From the NCBI GenBank assembly GCA_009778715.1, contig WRFR01000009.1:1-53754 (forward strand): a DNA stretch of 53,754 nucleotides, written 5' to 3'. Position 1 is the first letter of the stretch. Each line of letters opens with the position of its first letter. A program made the position numbers and the translations under genes. The notes beneath the pieces were generated by a model that had not been told where the DNA came from, made no database searches, and saw only the letters and a list, made by a program, of their open reading frames with translations. The DNA comes from Coriobacteriia bacterium. Its GTDB lineage: Bacteria; Actinomycetota; Coriobacteriia; WRKU01; WQUG01. Below are positions 26,611 through 33,995 of the stretch, in pieces.

Positions 26611-27009
26611 ATGGCTCCTAAGAAGAATGTACGTAGCCGCCTGAAGAAGAGCGAGCGCAAGAATATCGCGGTCGGCCAGGCGCACGTCAAATCCACTTTC
26701 AACAACACCATCGTGACGATCACCGACCCTGCGGGCAATGTTGTTGCCTGGCAGAGCGCTGGTACCTCGGGCTTCAAAGGCTCGCGAAAGTCGACCCCGT
26801 TTGCGGCTCAGCTGGCTGCTGAGGCCGTGGCAAAGGTTGCCCAAGAGCATGGCATGCGTAAAGTCGCCGTGTTCGCCAAGGGGCCGGGGAGTGGCCGCGA
26901 GACCGCGATCCGCAGCCTTCAGGCCGCCGGGCTTGAGATCACATCCATCCAGGATGTGACCCCGATCCCGCACAATGGTTGTCGTCCGAGTAAACGCCGC
27001 CGCGTCTAG
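26611..27009 (+). CDS. rpsK: 30S ribosomal protein S11
   Basis: S11 (132 aa) on the 30S platform. Motifs [12 protein letters not shown] and [14 protein letters not shown], and the end [13 protein letters not shown], are family hallmarks. It starts 3 nt after rpsM. Confidence 0.97.
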   Translation: MAPKKNVRSRLKKSERKNIAVGQAHVKSTFNNTIVTITDPAGNVVAWQSAGTSGFKGSRKSTPFAAQLAAEAVAKVAQEHGMRKVAVFAKGPGSGRETAIRSLQAAGLEITSIQDVTPIPHNGCRPSKRRRV

Positions 27010-27035
27010 CAGTGTGCAGATAGAGGAGTACCTAC

Positions 27036-27662
27036 ATGGCACGATATAGAGGAGCCACTTGTCGACTCTGCCGTCGCGAGGGAGAGAAGCTCTTCCTGAA
27101 AGGCGACCGCTGCTTCAGCGATAAGTGCGCTATGGAAAAGCATCCCTACCCGCCGGGACAAGCCGGCAAGAAGCGTCCGCGCGAATCCGAGTACCGGATC
27201 CAGATGCGCGAGAAACAGAAGACGAAGCGTACCTACGGTATGCTCGAAAAACAATTCCACGGCTACTATGTGTTGGCCAGCCGCCAGCCAGGCATCACGG
27301 GTGAGAACCTGCTGATCCTGCTGGAGACCCGCCTGGACAACGTCGTCTATCGCCTGGGATTTGCGAAATCGCGCGCAGAAGCGCGTCAGTTGGTCCGTCA
27401 TGGGCACATCACAGTCAATGGTAGTCGTGTCGACATCCCATCGATGCGCGTACGCGAAGGCGACCTGGTGGGCGTTGCGACCAAATCAAAGGACCTGCTG
27501 GTCATTAAGGCGGCCATCGTCTCAAACGAGCGTTCAACGGTGCCTGGTTGGCTTGAGGTCGATATCGAGAAACTGCAAGGTTCGGTACTCTCAATGCCGA
27601 AGCGCGAGCAGATCGACATCACGGTCCGCGAGCACCTGATCGTCGAGCTCTACTCCAAGTAA
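27036..27662 (+). CDS. rpsD: 30S ribosomal protein S4, zinc-binding form
   Basis: S4 (208 aa) nucleates 30S assembly and binds at the mRNA entry. The N terminus has the zinc ligand set C-R-L-C ... C-F-S-D-K-C, and the S4 RNA-binding domain begins near residue 95 ([13 protein letters not shown]). GAGGAGT precedes the ATG. In E. coli S4 represses the alpha operon. Confidence 0.97.
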   Translation: MARYRGATCRLCRREGEKLFLKGDRCFSDKCAMEKHPYPPGQAGKKRPRESEYRIQMREKQKTKRTYGMLEKQFHGYYVLASRQPGITGENLLILLETRLDNVVYRLGFAKSRAEARQLVRHGHITVNGSRVDIPSMRVREGDLVGVATKSKDLLVIKAAIVSNERSTVPGWLEVDIEKLQGSVLSMPKREQIDITVREHLIVELYSK

Positions 27663-27677
27663 GAAAGGAACGGGATA

Positions 27678-28616
27678 ATGAGTGACTTCATGAAGCCAAG
27701 TGTTACCGTTCAAGAGCTGGACGAGCACACATCACGTTATATTGTTGAGCCCCTTGATCGTGGGTTCGGCTGGACGCTGGGTAACTGCATGCGCCGCGTG
27801 CTGCTCTCCTCATTGGAGGGGGCAGCTGTAACGAGCATCAGGATTGACGGCGTACAGCATGAGTTCTCTACAGTAGAGGGCGTCCATGAGGACGTTACCG
27901 AAATCGTACTTAACGTCAAAGGCCTGGTGTTTCGCGAGACGGGCATCGGCGAGGGTACGGGCGAGGCCCTGCTTTCTGTAACTGGCCCACGCACGGTAAC
28001 CGGCGCTGACCTCAGCGTTCCGAGTGAGTTCGAGCTGGTCAACCCTGACCACGTCATCGCGACGCTCAACAAGAACGCAAGCCTTAACGTCTATATGCAT
28101 CTGGGGACCGGGCGCGGCTACGTTACAGGCGACCGCAACAAGAAGCCGGGCGACGCCATCGGCGTGATCCCGGTCGACAGCCTGTTCTCACCGGTGGTCC
28201 GCTGCACCTCGAACGTGGAAAACACCCGTGTCGGCCAACGTACCGACTACGAGAAACTGACCATCGAGGTCGAGACGAACGGCTCGATGGCGCCTGATGA
28301 CGCTATCGCTCGCGCCGGGCGTATCATCGATGAGCATATGCAGCTCTTTGTCGAGCAGACCATCACGCCCATCGATGATGAGTCGATCTTCTCTGAGTTC
28401 AGTGAGGGCGAGTACGGCCAGTTGGATACGCCGATCGAGCAGCTTAATCTGTCGGTTCGCGCCTACAACTGCCTGAAGCGCCAGGGCGTCAACACGATCG
28501 GCCAGCTGACCGAGTGCACCGAGAACGACCTGCTGAATGTTCGCAACTTCGGCGCCAAATCGATCGAGGAAGTCAAGGACAAGCTCATCGATATGGGCCT
28601 GAACTTGAAGCTCTAG
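27678..28616 (+). CDS. rpoA: RNA polymerase alpha subunit
   Basis: Alpha subunit (312 aa) of RNA polymerase. The N-terminal dimerisation domain contains E-P-L-x-R-G-F-G-x-T-L-G-N-x-x-R-R-V-L-L-S-S-L-E-G; the C-terminal domain (about residue 245 on) carries the helix-hairpin-helix segment L-K-R-Q-G-V-N-T-I-G-Q-L-T and N-F-G-A-K-S-I-E-E-V, which contacts UP elements. AGAAAGGAA precedes the ATG. Confidence 0.97.
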   Translation: MSDFMKPSVTVQELDEHTSRYIVEPLDRGFGWTLGNCMRRVLLSSLEGAAVTSIRIDGVQHEFSTVEGVHEDVTEIVLNVKGLVFRETGIGEGTGEALLSVTGPRTVTGADLSVPSEFELVNPDHVIATLNKNASLNVYMHLGTGRGYVTGDRNKKPGDAIGVIPVDSLFSPVVRCTSNVENTRVGQRTDYEKLTIEVETNGSMAPDDAIARAGRIIDEHMQLFVEQTITPIDDESIFSEFSEGEYGQLDTPIEQLNLSVRAYNCLKRQGVNTIGQLTECTENDLLNVRNFGAKSIEEVKDKLIDMGLNLKL

Positions 28617-28629
28617 GAGGAGAACGCCC

Positions 28630-28980
28630 ATGAGACACGGATATAAAGGCCGCAAGCTGGGCACTGACGCCTCGCACACTGCTGCGATGCGCAAGAGCCT
28701 GGTAGCGGCTGTTCTTAAGCATGAAAGTATCAAGACGACCGAGACACGCGCCAAGGAGATCCGCGGCGACGTGGACAAGGTCATCGGCTGGGCCAAGAAG
28801 GGCGATGTGCATGCGCGCCGCCTGGCGATCGCTGCGATTGGCGACCAGGAACTAGTGGCGAAGCTCTTCGAAGAGTCGGAGCGCTTTGAGGGCCGCGAAG
28901 GCGGCTACACCCGCATCATGAAGCTGGGTCCTCGCAAGGGCGACGCTGCGCCCATGGTGGTCATGTCGCTGCTGGACTAA
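28630..28980 (+). CDS. rplQ: 50S ribosomal protein L17
   Basis: L17 (116 aa). M-R-H-G-Y-K-G-R-K-L-G-T-D-A-S-H-T-A-A-M-R-K-S-L is diagnostic, and the end M-V-x-x-x-L-L-D is typical. TAGGAGGAGAA overlaps the rpoA stop and serves as ribosome-binding site. Last gene of the cluster; a terminator follows. Confidence 0.97.
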   Translation: MRHGYKGRKLGTDASHTAAMRKSLVAAVLKHESIKTTETRAKEIRGDVDKVIGWAKKGDVHARRLAIAAIGDQELVAKLFEESERFEGREGGYTRIMKLGPRKGDAAPMVVMSLLD

Positions 28981-29005
28981 CAAAGTTACCAAAGCGGTCG
29001 TCATT

Positions 29006-29022
29006 CCGGGCTTGACCCGGGA
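29006..29022. repeat. REP-like short palindrome
   Basis: The segment CCGGGCTTGACCCGG, between ATT and GATCT, is an inverted repeat of 5 bp around CTTGA. Sequences of this general form (CATTCC-CGGGCTTGACCCGG) are common dispersed elements in some other bacteria; whether it is repeated in this genome cannot be seen. Confidence 0.3.
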
Positions 29023-29034
29023 TCTAAAAGTCAG

Positions 29035-29067
29035 AAAATTGAGCACTCTACGGGGTGCTCAATTTTT
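29035..29067 (+). terminator. rho-independent terminator after rplQ
   Basis: AAAATTGAGCAC (29035-29046) pairs perfectly over 12 bp with GTGCTCAATTTT (29055-29066), 8-nt loop, and the last stem strand runs into a T-tract. Confidence 0.9.
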
Positions 29068-29093
29068 GTGTAACCCCGCGCCTACTGGTGCCC

Positions 29094-29122
29094 GTAACAA
29101 ACACCCTTGGGGTGTTTGTTAC
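29094..29122. repeat. palindromic repeat element, copy 1 (intergenic)
   Basis: A 13-bp perfect inverted repeat, GTAACAAACACCC and GGGTGTTTGTTAC, around TTG. The same design occurs inside pncB (38468-38496) and in part at 42659-42673. Read in one frame it would encode V-T-N-T-L-G-V-F-V-T. Confidence 0.7.
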
Positions 29123-29183
29123 TCAAGTAAGTGAGATAATAAGGAAACAATTAAGAGTTACAGAGAATGCCAGGTCAGAGAAG

Positions 29184-29897
29184 ATGAAAAACGTCAGAAG
29201 CAAAATTGCTAAGATTGGTATCCCGATAGGCGTATGCCTAGTGTTGCTGGCTGTTTCTTCGGCGGTGTTTCTTCATTGGAATAGCAGCACAAAGACTGCC
29301 CGTGTGAAGACCGTTCAGCCGCAAAATGTTGTTCATGTGATTGAGTTGAAAATTCCCTTCGGCTTGGACACATCCAATCCCGGTGGGCCCATGATTCCTG
29401 CTGATGCTCCTCCCCCGATGACAACACAGCAGATAAGCAGCTATTATGGGGTGAATATTGTTCCATCCTATATTCCAAAGGGGCTTTCCGAGGCCAAAGA
29501 GGCGCCGGGCGTTTGGACCGACACGGGGAGCATCGATTCCTCTTATAGCAAAATGCTGTTGGTGGCTGTCAGCAAACAACGGTTATCTTATTTTCAGGCA
29601 GGCGATGTAGTATCTCATATGTATAATCCTACTAAGAATAATGAATCTGCTGCGGATCTGAATCAGTATAACGATGTTTCAAATTATAAGCCCGATGCTG
29701 TCTCGAAGATAAACGGGGTTGATATGGTGATAGGCCACTATACTGATGAAGCAAACGATTTGCTCGGTATGATGATGGGTCACTATTCGGATTTGTTCTG
29801 CGCGCAATTCTTTTATAAGAACACCGGCTTCTGGATTTACTCGCAGAATATCTCGCAAAATGATTTCATAAAGACCGTAGCATCTGTTATCAAATGA
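29184..29897 (+). CDS. membrane-anchored protein of unknown function
   Basis: A 237-aa protein. ATG 29184 gives a normal N terminus (M-K-N-V-R-S-K-I-A-K-I) followed by one hydrophobic helix (about residues 11-30); an in-frame ATG at 29055 would place the start inside the rplQ terminator and is rejected. The rest is exposed outside. It has low-complexity spots (P-P-P-M-T-T-Q-Q) and a pattern Y-Y-G-V-N-I-V-P-S-Y-I-P-K-G-L resembling secreted proteins of the DUF4367 kind, but this is too weak to assign. The gene is more AT-rich than its ribosomal neighbours. The Shine-Dalgarno is poor. Confidence 0.55.
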   Translation: MKNVRSKIAKIGIPIGVCLVLLAVSSAVFLHWNSSTKTARVKTVQPQNVVHVIELKIPFGLDTSNPGGPMIPADAPPPMTTQQISSYYGVNIVPSYIPKGLSEAKEAPGVWTDTGSIDSSYSKMLLVAVSKQRLSYFQAGDVVSHMYNPTKNNESAADLNQYNDVSNYKPDAVSKINGVDMVIGHYTDEANDLLGMMMGHYSDLFCAQFFYKNTGFWIYSQNISQNDFIKTVASVIK

Positions 29898-29948
29898 GAA
29901 ATGGGCGTAAGAGTAAGAGGAGATGTCGCCGTCACTCGGATTGACAAG

Positions 29949-29985
29949 TTGCTAGTTGCACAAAGAACATGTACAATGTAGTACA
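29949..29985 (+). promoter_or_regulatory. promoter with operator-like palindrome for the toxin-antitoxin pair
   Basis: TTGCTA (29949-29954), 17 nt, TACAAT (29972-29977). The palindrome TGTAC-N6-GTACA (29970-29985) overlaps the -10 box. Antitoxins of this type commonly repress their own operon through such a site, so it is a likely operator. Confidence 0.6.
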
Positions 29986-30015
29986 AGTAACAACAATGTA
30001 AACAAAGGAGAGACG

Positions 30016-30240
30016 ATGGCTTCGGCAACTATCAGACTATCCGATGAAGAGAGCCAGCTGATCAAAAGCTACGCTGCCCAGGAGAGACGCTCTGTTTCTG
30101 ATGTGATCCGTCTGGCGATTCTTGACAAGATCGAGGACGAGTATGATCTTGAGCTATATCGGCAAGCGAAAGAGGAGTTCGAGAAAAATCCCGTAACGTA
30201 CACTCTGGATGAGATCAAAGAGATGCATGGCCTCAAATGA
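30016..30240 (+). CDS. RelB/DUF6290-like antitoxin
   Basis: A 74-aa protein starting at ATG 30016 after AAAGGAG (in-frame upstream codons lie in the promoter and are rejected). The N-terminal half (A-T-I-R-L-S-D-E-E-S-Q-L-I-K-S-Y-A, then S-V-S-D-V-I-R-L-A-I-L-D-K-I) has the ribbon-helix-helix fold pattern of DNA-binding antitoxins; the C-terminal half (Y-D-L-E-L-Y-R-Q-A-K-E-E-F) would bind the toxin. It overlaps the toxin gene by 4 nt (ATGA). Confidence 0.85.
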   Translation: MASATIRLSDEESQLIKSYAAQERRSVSDVIRLAILDKIEDEYDLELYRQAKEEFEKNPVTYTLDEIKEMHGLK

Positions 30241-30512
30241 GTAAAACGTATCAGGTGGAGTTTTCTCAGCGTGCCAGTAAAGCGCTTAGCAAAATAGATC
30301 CTCCGAACAAGCAGCTTATTGTTTCATGGATAGAGGAAAGACTGGAAGGATGTAGCGACCCTCGCAGATACGGAAAAAGTTTGACTGGTGAGTTCTCTGG
30401 GGCGTGGAGATATCGGGTTGGGAGCTACCGGATCGTAGCAGACATCATCGATGACAAAATCCTGATCCATGTTCTTGATGTGGGGCATCGGAGAAAGATC
30501 TATAAGAGATAA
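30237..30512 (+). CDS. RelE/ParE-superfamily toxin
   Basis: A 91-aa protein of the RelE fold: the N-terminal strand Y-Q-V-E-F-S, the helix A-S-K-A-L-S-K-I-D, and the core strands G-A-W-R-Y-R-V-G-S-Y-R-I-V-A-D-I, ending V-L-D-V-G-H-R-R-K-I-Y-K-R, are typical of ribosome-dependent mRNA-cleaving RelE toxins. Arg residues of the R-Y-R-V-G-x-Y-R motif and the C-terminal basic residues match the usual active site. Its start overlaps the antitoxin stop. Confidence 0.87.
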   Translation: MSKTYQVEFSQRASKALSKIDPPNKQLIVSWIEERLEGCSDPRRYGKSLTGEFSGAWRYRVGSYRIVADIIDDKILIHVLDVGHRRKIYKR

Positions 30513-30522
30513 GGATTTATCC

Positions 30523-32061
30523 ATGAAGTGTTTTCCAAAGATACTGGTTTATATCCTTTCGACTCTGATCATCTTCAGCATGCTGCCACTCAGCAATGCC
30601 GGTGCTGCCGCTACTGATCCCGCACCCAGTCCTGCAACAAACGTTGGTAATGGGTGGACTGCCTACGAAGAGACCAGTAGCTTTATCTACTTCATCGGCG
30701 CCTGGGGTAAAGCAACTAACCCTGCCAATAGCGGCGGCGCACTTAATTACAGCAAGCAAGCAGGCGCTGCCGCTCAGATCCGTTTTGCAGGAGATGGCAT
30801 CGAATGGGACGGCATCCGTGCATCAACCTGCGGAAAAGCGCGAGTCACCCTTGATGGGGTCGGCCAGGGCACTATCAATTTGACTACTAATAAGACTTAC
30901 TACAAGCAGGCCTTGTTTCACAAAACGGGACTAAACGCTGCTGTTGTCCATACCTTAACTATCACAGTCGTCTCTGCCACGCCAACAGCAGCTTGCGTTG
31001 ATCGCATCATGGTACACAATGGCTCTGCTCGTATATTTGCACCCGCTACCGAGACAGGTAATGGATGGAACGGTTATTACGAGCTGCACTCCTCTATCGT
31101 CTACTCAGGTAGCTGGAATAAAGTGTCCTCATCAAGGTCTTATGATGGCGCCGTAAAACTCAGTAGTACGAAGGGCGCCTCTTTTCAGGTTTCCTTTAAA
31201 GGCAACAGCATCGAATGGGTCGGCATCACTGCCTCAACGTATGGTTTTGTCTCTGTAGTCCTTGACGGAATAACCCAAAAGTCTCTCTCACTGACCACCC
31301 CGCAACCTCAATATAAGCAGGCGCTCTTTCATCGGGAGGGATTGGATGCAGCCAAGACCCATACCCTAAAGGTTACAATCACCTCATCTGCCAAACCCGT
31401 TACCATCGACCGCATCATGATACACGGGACAGCTTTTTGTAATAATGCTCAGACAGTCAATGCTATGAAGAACCTGGGAAGCGCCCGGCAATTAATCCTG
31501 GTCACCGCCCCCAGTTTGTCATCGAGATCCGCAACGATCAATACCTATCAAAAAACAAGTTCAGGCTGGCATCTGGTCTCGTCCATGCCGGGCATTCTGG
31601 GAAAGAACGGCCTGGGCAAAACCAAAGAAGGCGACTCCCGGTCTCCCGCGGGCAAGTATTTGGTTGGCATGGCGTTTGGAGAGTATGGTAACCCGGGAAC
31701 AAAGCTGTCCTATCACCTGTTCAAATCTGGTGATGTCTGGGTTGAAAACCCGGCTTATCCCTCGGTTTACAACACCTTGCAAAATGTCTCGACCTCAAGC
31801 CCGCTCTGGAAGGACCCAGCCAATGAAAAAATGTATTATATCCGGCCTTATTATAATTACGGATTTGTGATCAAATACAATACGGCGAGAACACCAGGCG
31901 CCGGAAGCGGCATATTCTTCCACTGCAGCGGGAGCGCCAGTTATACAGCAGGATGTACCGCGGCATCACAGGCGCATGTCGTCTCGGTGCTCAAATGGTT
32001 GGATCCTTCGTATAACCCGGTGATAATCCAAGACTCGATCGCACATCTTACGAACTATTAG
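30523..32061 (+). CDS. secreted L,D-transpeptidase-like (YkuD-type) protein with duplicated N-terminal domain
   Basis: A 512-aa protein; ATG 30523 gives a signal peptide (M-K-C-F-P-K-I-L-V-Y-I-L... ending near S-N-A-G-A-A-A). Two copies of a domain of about 130 residues follow (G-N-G-W-T-A-Y-E-E... and G-N-G-W-N-G-Y-Y-E...), each with G-x-x-I-E-W-x-G-I and a Y-K-Q-A-L-F-H motif, a beta-sandwich-like exposed module. The C-terminal about 190 residues match the YkuD-like peptidoglycan cross-linking family: H467 and the catalytic C478 (T-A-G-C-T). It is therefore likely to act on the wall outside the membrane. It starts 10 nt after the toxin gene, perhaps by chance. A terminator follows. Confidence 0.8.
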   Translation: MKCFPKILVYILSTLIIFSMLPLSNAGAAATDPAPSPATNVGNGWTAYEETSSFIYFIGAWGKATNPANSGGALNYSKQAGAAAQIRFAGDGIEWDGIRASTCGKARVTLDGVGQGTINLTTNKTYYKQALFHKTGLNAAVVHTLTITVVSATPTAACVDRIMVHNGSARIFAPATETGNGWNGYYELHSSIVYSGSWNKVSSSRSYDGAVKLSSTKGASFQVSFKGNSIEWVGITASTYGFVSVVLDGITQKSLSLTTPQPQYKQALFHREGLDAAKTHTLKVTITSSAKPVTIDRIMIHGTAFCNNAQTVNAMKNLGSARQLILVTAPSLSSRSATINTYQKTSSGWHLVSSMPGILGKNGLGKTKEGDSRSPAGKYLVGMAFGEYGNPGTKLSYHLFKSGDVWVENPAYPSVYNTLQNVSTSSPLWKDPANEKMYYIRPYYNYGFVIKYNTARTPGAGSGIFFHCSGSASYTAGCTAASQAHVVSVLKWLDPSYNPVIIQDSIAHLTNY

Positions 32062-32078
32062 AGGCCCATTTTTCTGTA

Positions 32079-32112
32079 AGCCCTCTTGCGTTTTTCGCGA
32101 GGGGCTCTTTTT
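32079..32112 (+). terminator. rho-independent terminator after the L,D-transpeptidase gene
   Basis: AGCCCTCTTGCG (32079-32090) pairs with CGCGAGGGGCT (32096-32106) with one bulged base, loop TTTTT, then C-TTTTT. Confidence 0.8.
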
Positions 32113-32118
32113 GTTCCG

Positions 32119-32124
32119 TATAAT
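32119..32124 (+). promoter_or_regulatory. -10 box of the gatCAB operon promoter
   Basis: A perfect TATAAT, 52 nt before gatC and just after the terminator. No clear -35 box. Confidence 0.4.
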
Positions 32125-32175
32125 AGGGTAAGAGCGATATTGGGGGCTGAGAAGTCCTTGCAATGAAAGGTAGCT

Positions 32176-32478
32176 ATGGCATTAACACAAGAGGAAGTGC
32201 GCCATGTGGCATTGTTGGCGCGTATCGCGCTGGATGATGAGCAGGTTGCAACGCTGCAGACCGAGCTGAACGGGGTCTTCGATTACATCGATCAGATCTC
32301 ACAGCTCGATCTGGCTGACGTTGAGCCGATGGTGCACTCGATCCCGCTCGTCAACTCGATGCGCGAGGATGTGCCAGTCACAGGCCTTGACCGGGAGAGG
32401 GCGCTCGCCAACGCACCGGCGCGCGAGGACGATGCGATCCTGATTCCGCGGATCATTGGCCCGGGGGCTGATGCCTGA
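32176..32478 (+). CDS. gatC: Asp-tRNA(Asn)/Glu-tRNA(Gln) amidotransferase subunit C
   Basis: GatC (100 aa) stabilises GatA and GatB in the amidotransferase that turns misacylated Glu-tRNA(Gln) or Asp-tRNA(Asn) into the correct amide form. E-V-R-H-V-A-L-L-A-R-I-A-L and the C-terminal P-R-E-D are recognisable, as is V-E-P-M-V-H-S in the middle. Its TGA overlaps the gatA ATG by one base. Confidence 0.95.
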   Translation: MALTQEEVRHVALLARIALDDEQVATLQTELNGVFDYIDQISQLDLADVEPMVHSIPLVNSMREDVPVTGLDRERALANAPAREDDAILIPRIIGPGADA

Positions 32479-33995
32479 TGACTACTGCTATAAACCCTCA
32501 GGACCTGATGTTTCGGCCAGCGACGGAAATATCGCAGCTGGTCTGCTCGCGCGAGGTGTCTGCGCGCGAGGTCGTCGATGCGGCTTATGCGAGCATGGAC
32601 GCCTGCGATGAGCATGTTCATGCTTACAACCAGCGCGCCGAAGAGCTGGCCTACGGCGCGGCTGACGCGCTTGACGAGAAGCTTGCGGCAGGGGCTACGC
32701 CTGGCGACGGACTGCCGGATAGCGCGCTGGTGGGTGCGCCGGTAGCGTTTAAGGACAACATGAACTTGCTGGGGACGCGCACGACTTGTTCGTCGCGCAT
32801 TCTCTCAAACTATGAGTCGGTCTATGACTGCACGGCGGTGCGCCGCCTGCTTGATGCGGGCACGTTGCCGCTCGGCAAGCTCAACATGGATGAGTTCGCC
32901 TTTGGTTCCTCGACGGAGAACTCGGCGTTCGGGCCTACGCACAACCCCTGGGATTTTCAGCGGGTGCCGGGTGGGTCGTCCGGTGGCTCGGCTGCGGCGG
33001 TAGCAGCGGGCCTGGCCTCTATCACACTCGGCAGCGACACCGGCGGCTCGATCCGCCAGCCGGGCGCGTGCTGCGGGGTCGTAGCGCTCAAGCCCACCTA
33101 CGGACGTGTTTCGCGTTATGGCTGCGTAGCCTTTGCCTCTTCTCTTGACCAGATCGGGCCGTTCTCTCACACGGTGCGTGATGCAGCGCTTACCCTGCAG
33201 GCGATCAGCGGTAAAGACCGCTACGACGCGACGAGTGTGGATACGCCGGTGCCGGACTATAGTCAGGCGCTGGGCGCTGACCTGAAGGGCCTGCGTGTGG
33301 CGGTGGCCACCGATTTCCTTGAGCTTGAAGGACTTGATCCGGAGGTCAAGGCGGGTGTGCTCGACGCAGCGGAGCGCCTTACCAAGCTGGGCGCCGAAGT
33401 GGGTGAAGCCACCCTGCCCAGTACTGAGTACGGGCTTTCTGCCTATTACATCGTTGGGCCAGCCGAGGCGAGCGGCAATCTCGCGCGCTTCGATGGGATC
33501 CGCTATGGCCTACGGGCAGAGGATGCCACCGACGTGCTCGACCTCTACATGCGCAGCCGTGCGGAGGGCTTCGGGCCGGAGACGATCCGCCGCGTGATGA
33601 TCGGGACCTATGCGCTGTCTGCCGGTTACTATGACGCCTATTACGCGCAGGCACAGAAGGCACGCACGGTCATCAAGCAGGACTTCGACCGCGTGTTCGC
33701 TGACTTCGACCTGATCCTGACGCCGACGGCGCCGACCCCTGCGTTCAAGCTGGGTGAGAAGACGGCCGATCCGCTCTCGATGTATCTATCCGATGTTTTC
33801 ACGATCCCGGTCAACCTGGCAGGTAACGCTGGCATGCATTTGCCAACGAAGCTTTCTGCCGCAGGGCTGCCGCTCGGGGTGCAGCTGATAGCGAACCACT
33901 TCGATGAGGCGAGCATCTTCCGCGCAGCTTCAGCGCTTGAGCAAGACTATCAGTTTCCGTACCAGCGCGTGATGGAGAGCCTTGCAGGTGTCTGA
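32478..33995 (+). CDS. gatA: aspartyl/glutamyl-tRNA amidotransferase subunit A
   Basis: GatA (505 aa) hydrolyses glutamine and channels ammonia to GatB. The amidase signature is intact: the catalytic Lys in V-A-F-K-D-N, the G-G-S-S-G-G-S-A-A-A-V-A-A-G glycine/serine loop and the catalytic Ser in S-D-T-G-G-S-I-R-Q-P. It shares a TGATG overlap with the following PASTA gene, so it is translationally coupled with it. Confidence 0.97.
   Translation: MTTAINPQDLMFRPATEISQLVCSREVSAREVVDAAYASMDACDEHVHAYNQRAEELAYGAADALDEKLAAGATPGDGLPDSALVGAPVAFKDNMNLLGTRTTCSSRILSNYESVYDCTAVRRLLDAGTLPLGKLNMDEFAFGSSTENSAFGPTHNPWDFQRVPGGSSGGSAAAVAAGLASITLGSDTGGSIRQPGACCGVVALKPTYGRVSRYGCVAFASSLDQIGPFSHTVRDAALTLQAISGKDRYDATSVDTPVPDYSQALGADLKGLRVAVATDFLELEGLDPEVKAGVLDAAERLTKLGAEVGEATLPSTEYGLSAYYIVGPAEASGNLARFDGIRYGLRAEDATDVLDLYMRSRAEGFGPETIRRVMIGTYALSAGYYDAYYAQAQKARTVIKQDFDRVFADFDLILTPTAPTPAFKLGEKTADPLSMYLSDVFTIPVNLAGNAGMHLPTKLSAAGLPLGVQLIANHFDEASIFRAASALEQDYQFPYQRVMESLAGV

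Noticed and set aside
29055-29183. An upstream start for the membrane-anchored protein at 29184
   Set aside because: It would begin inside the rplQ terminator and read through the palindromic element.
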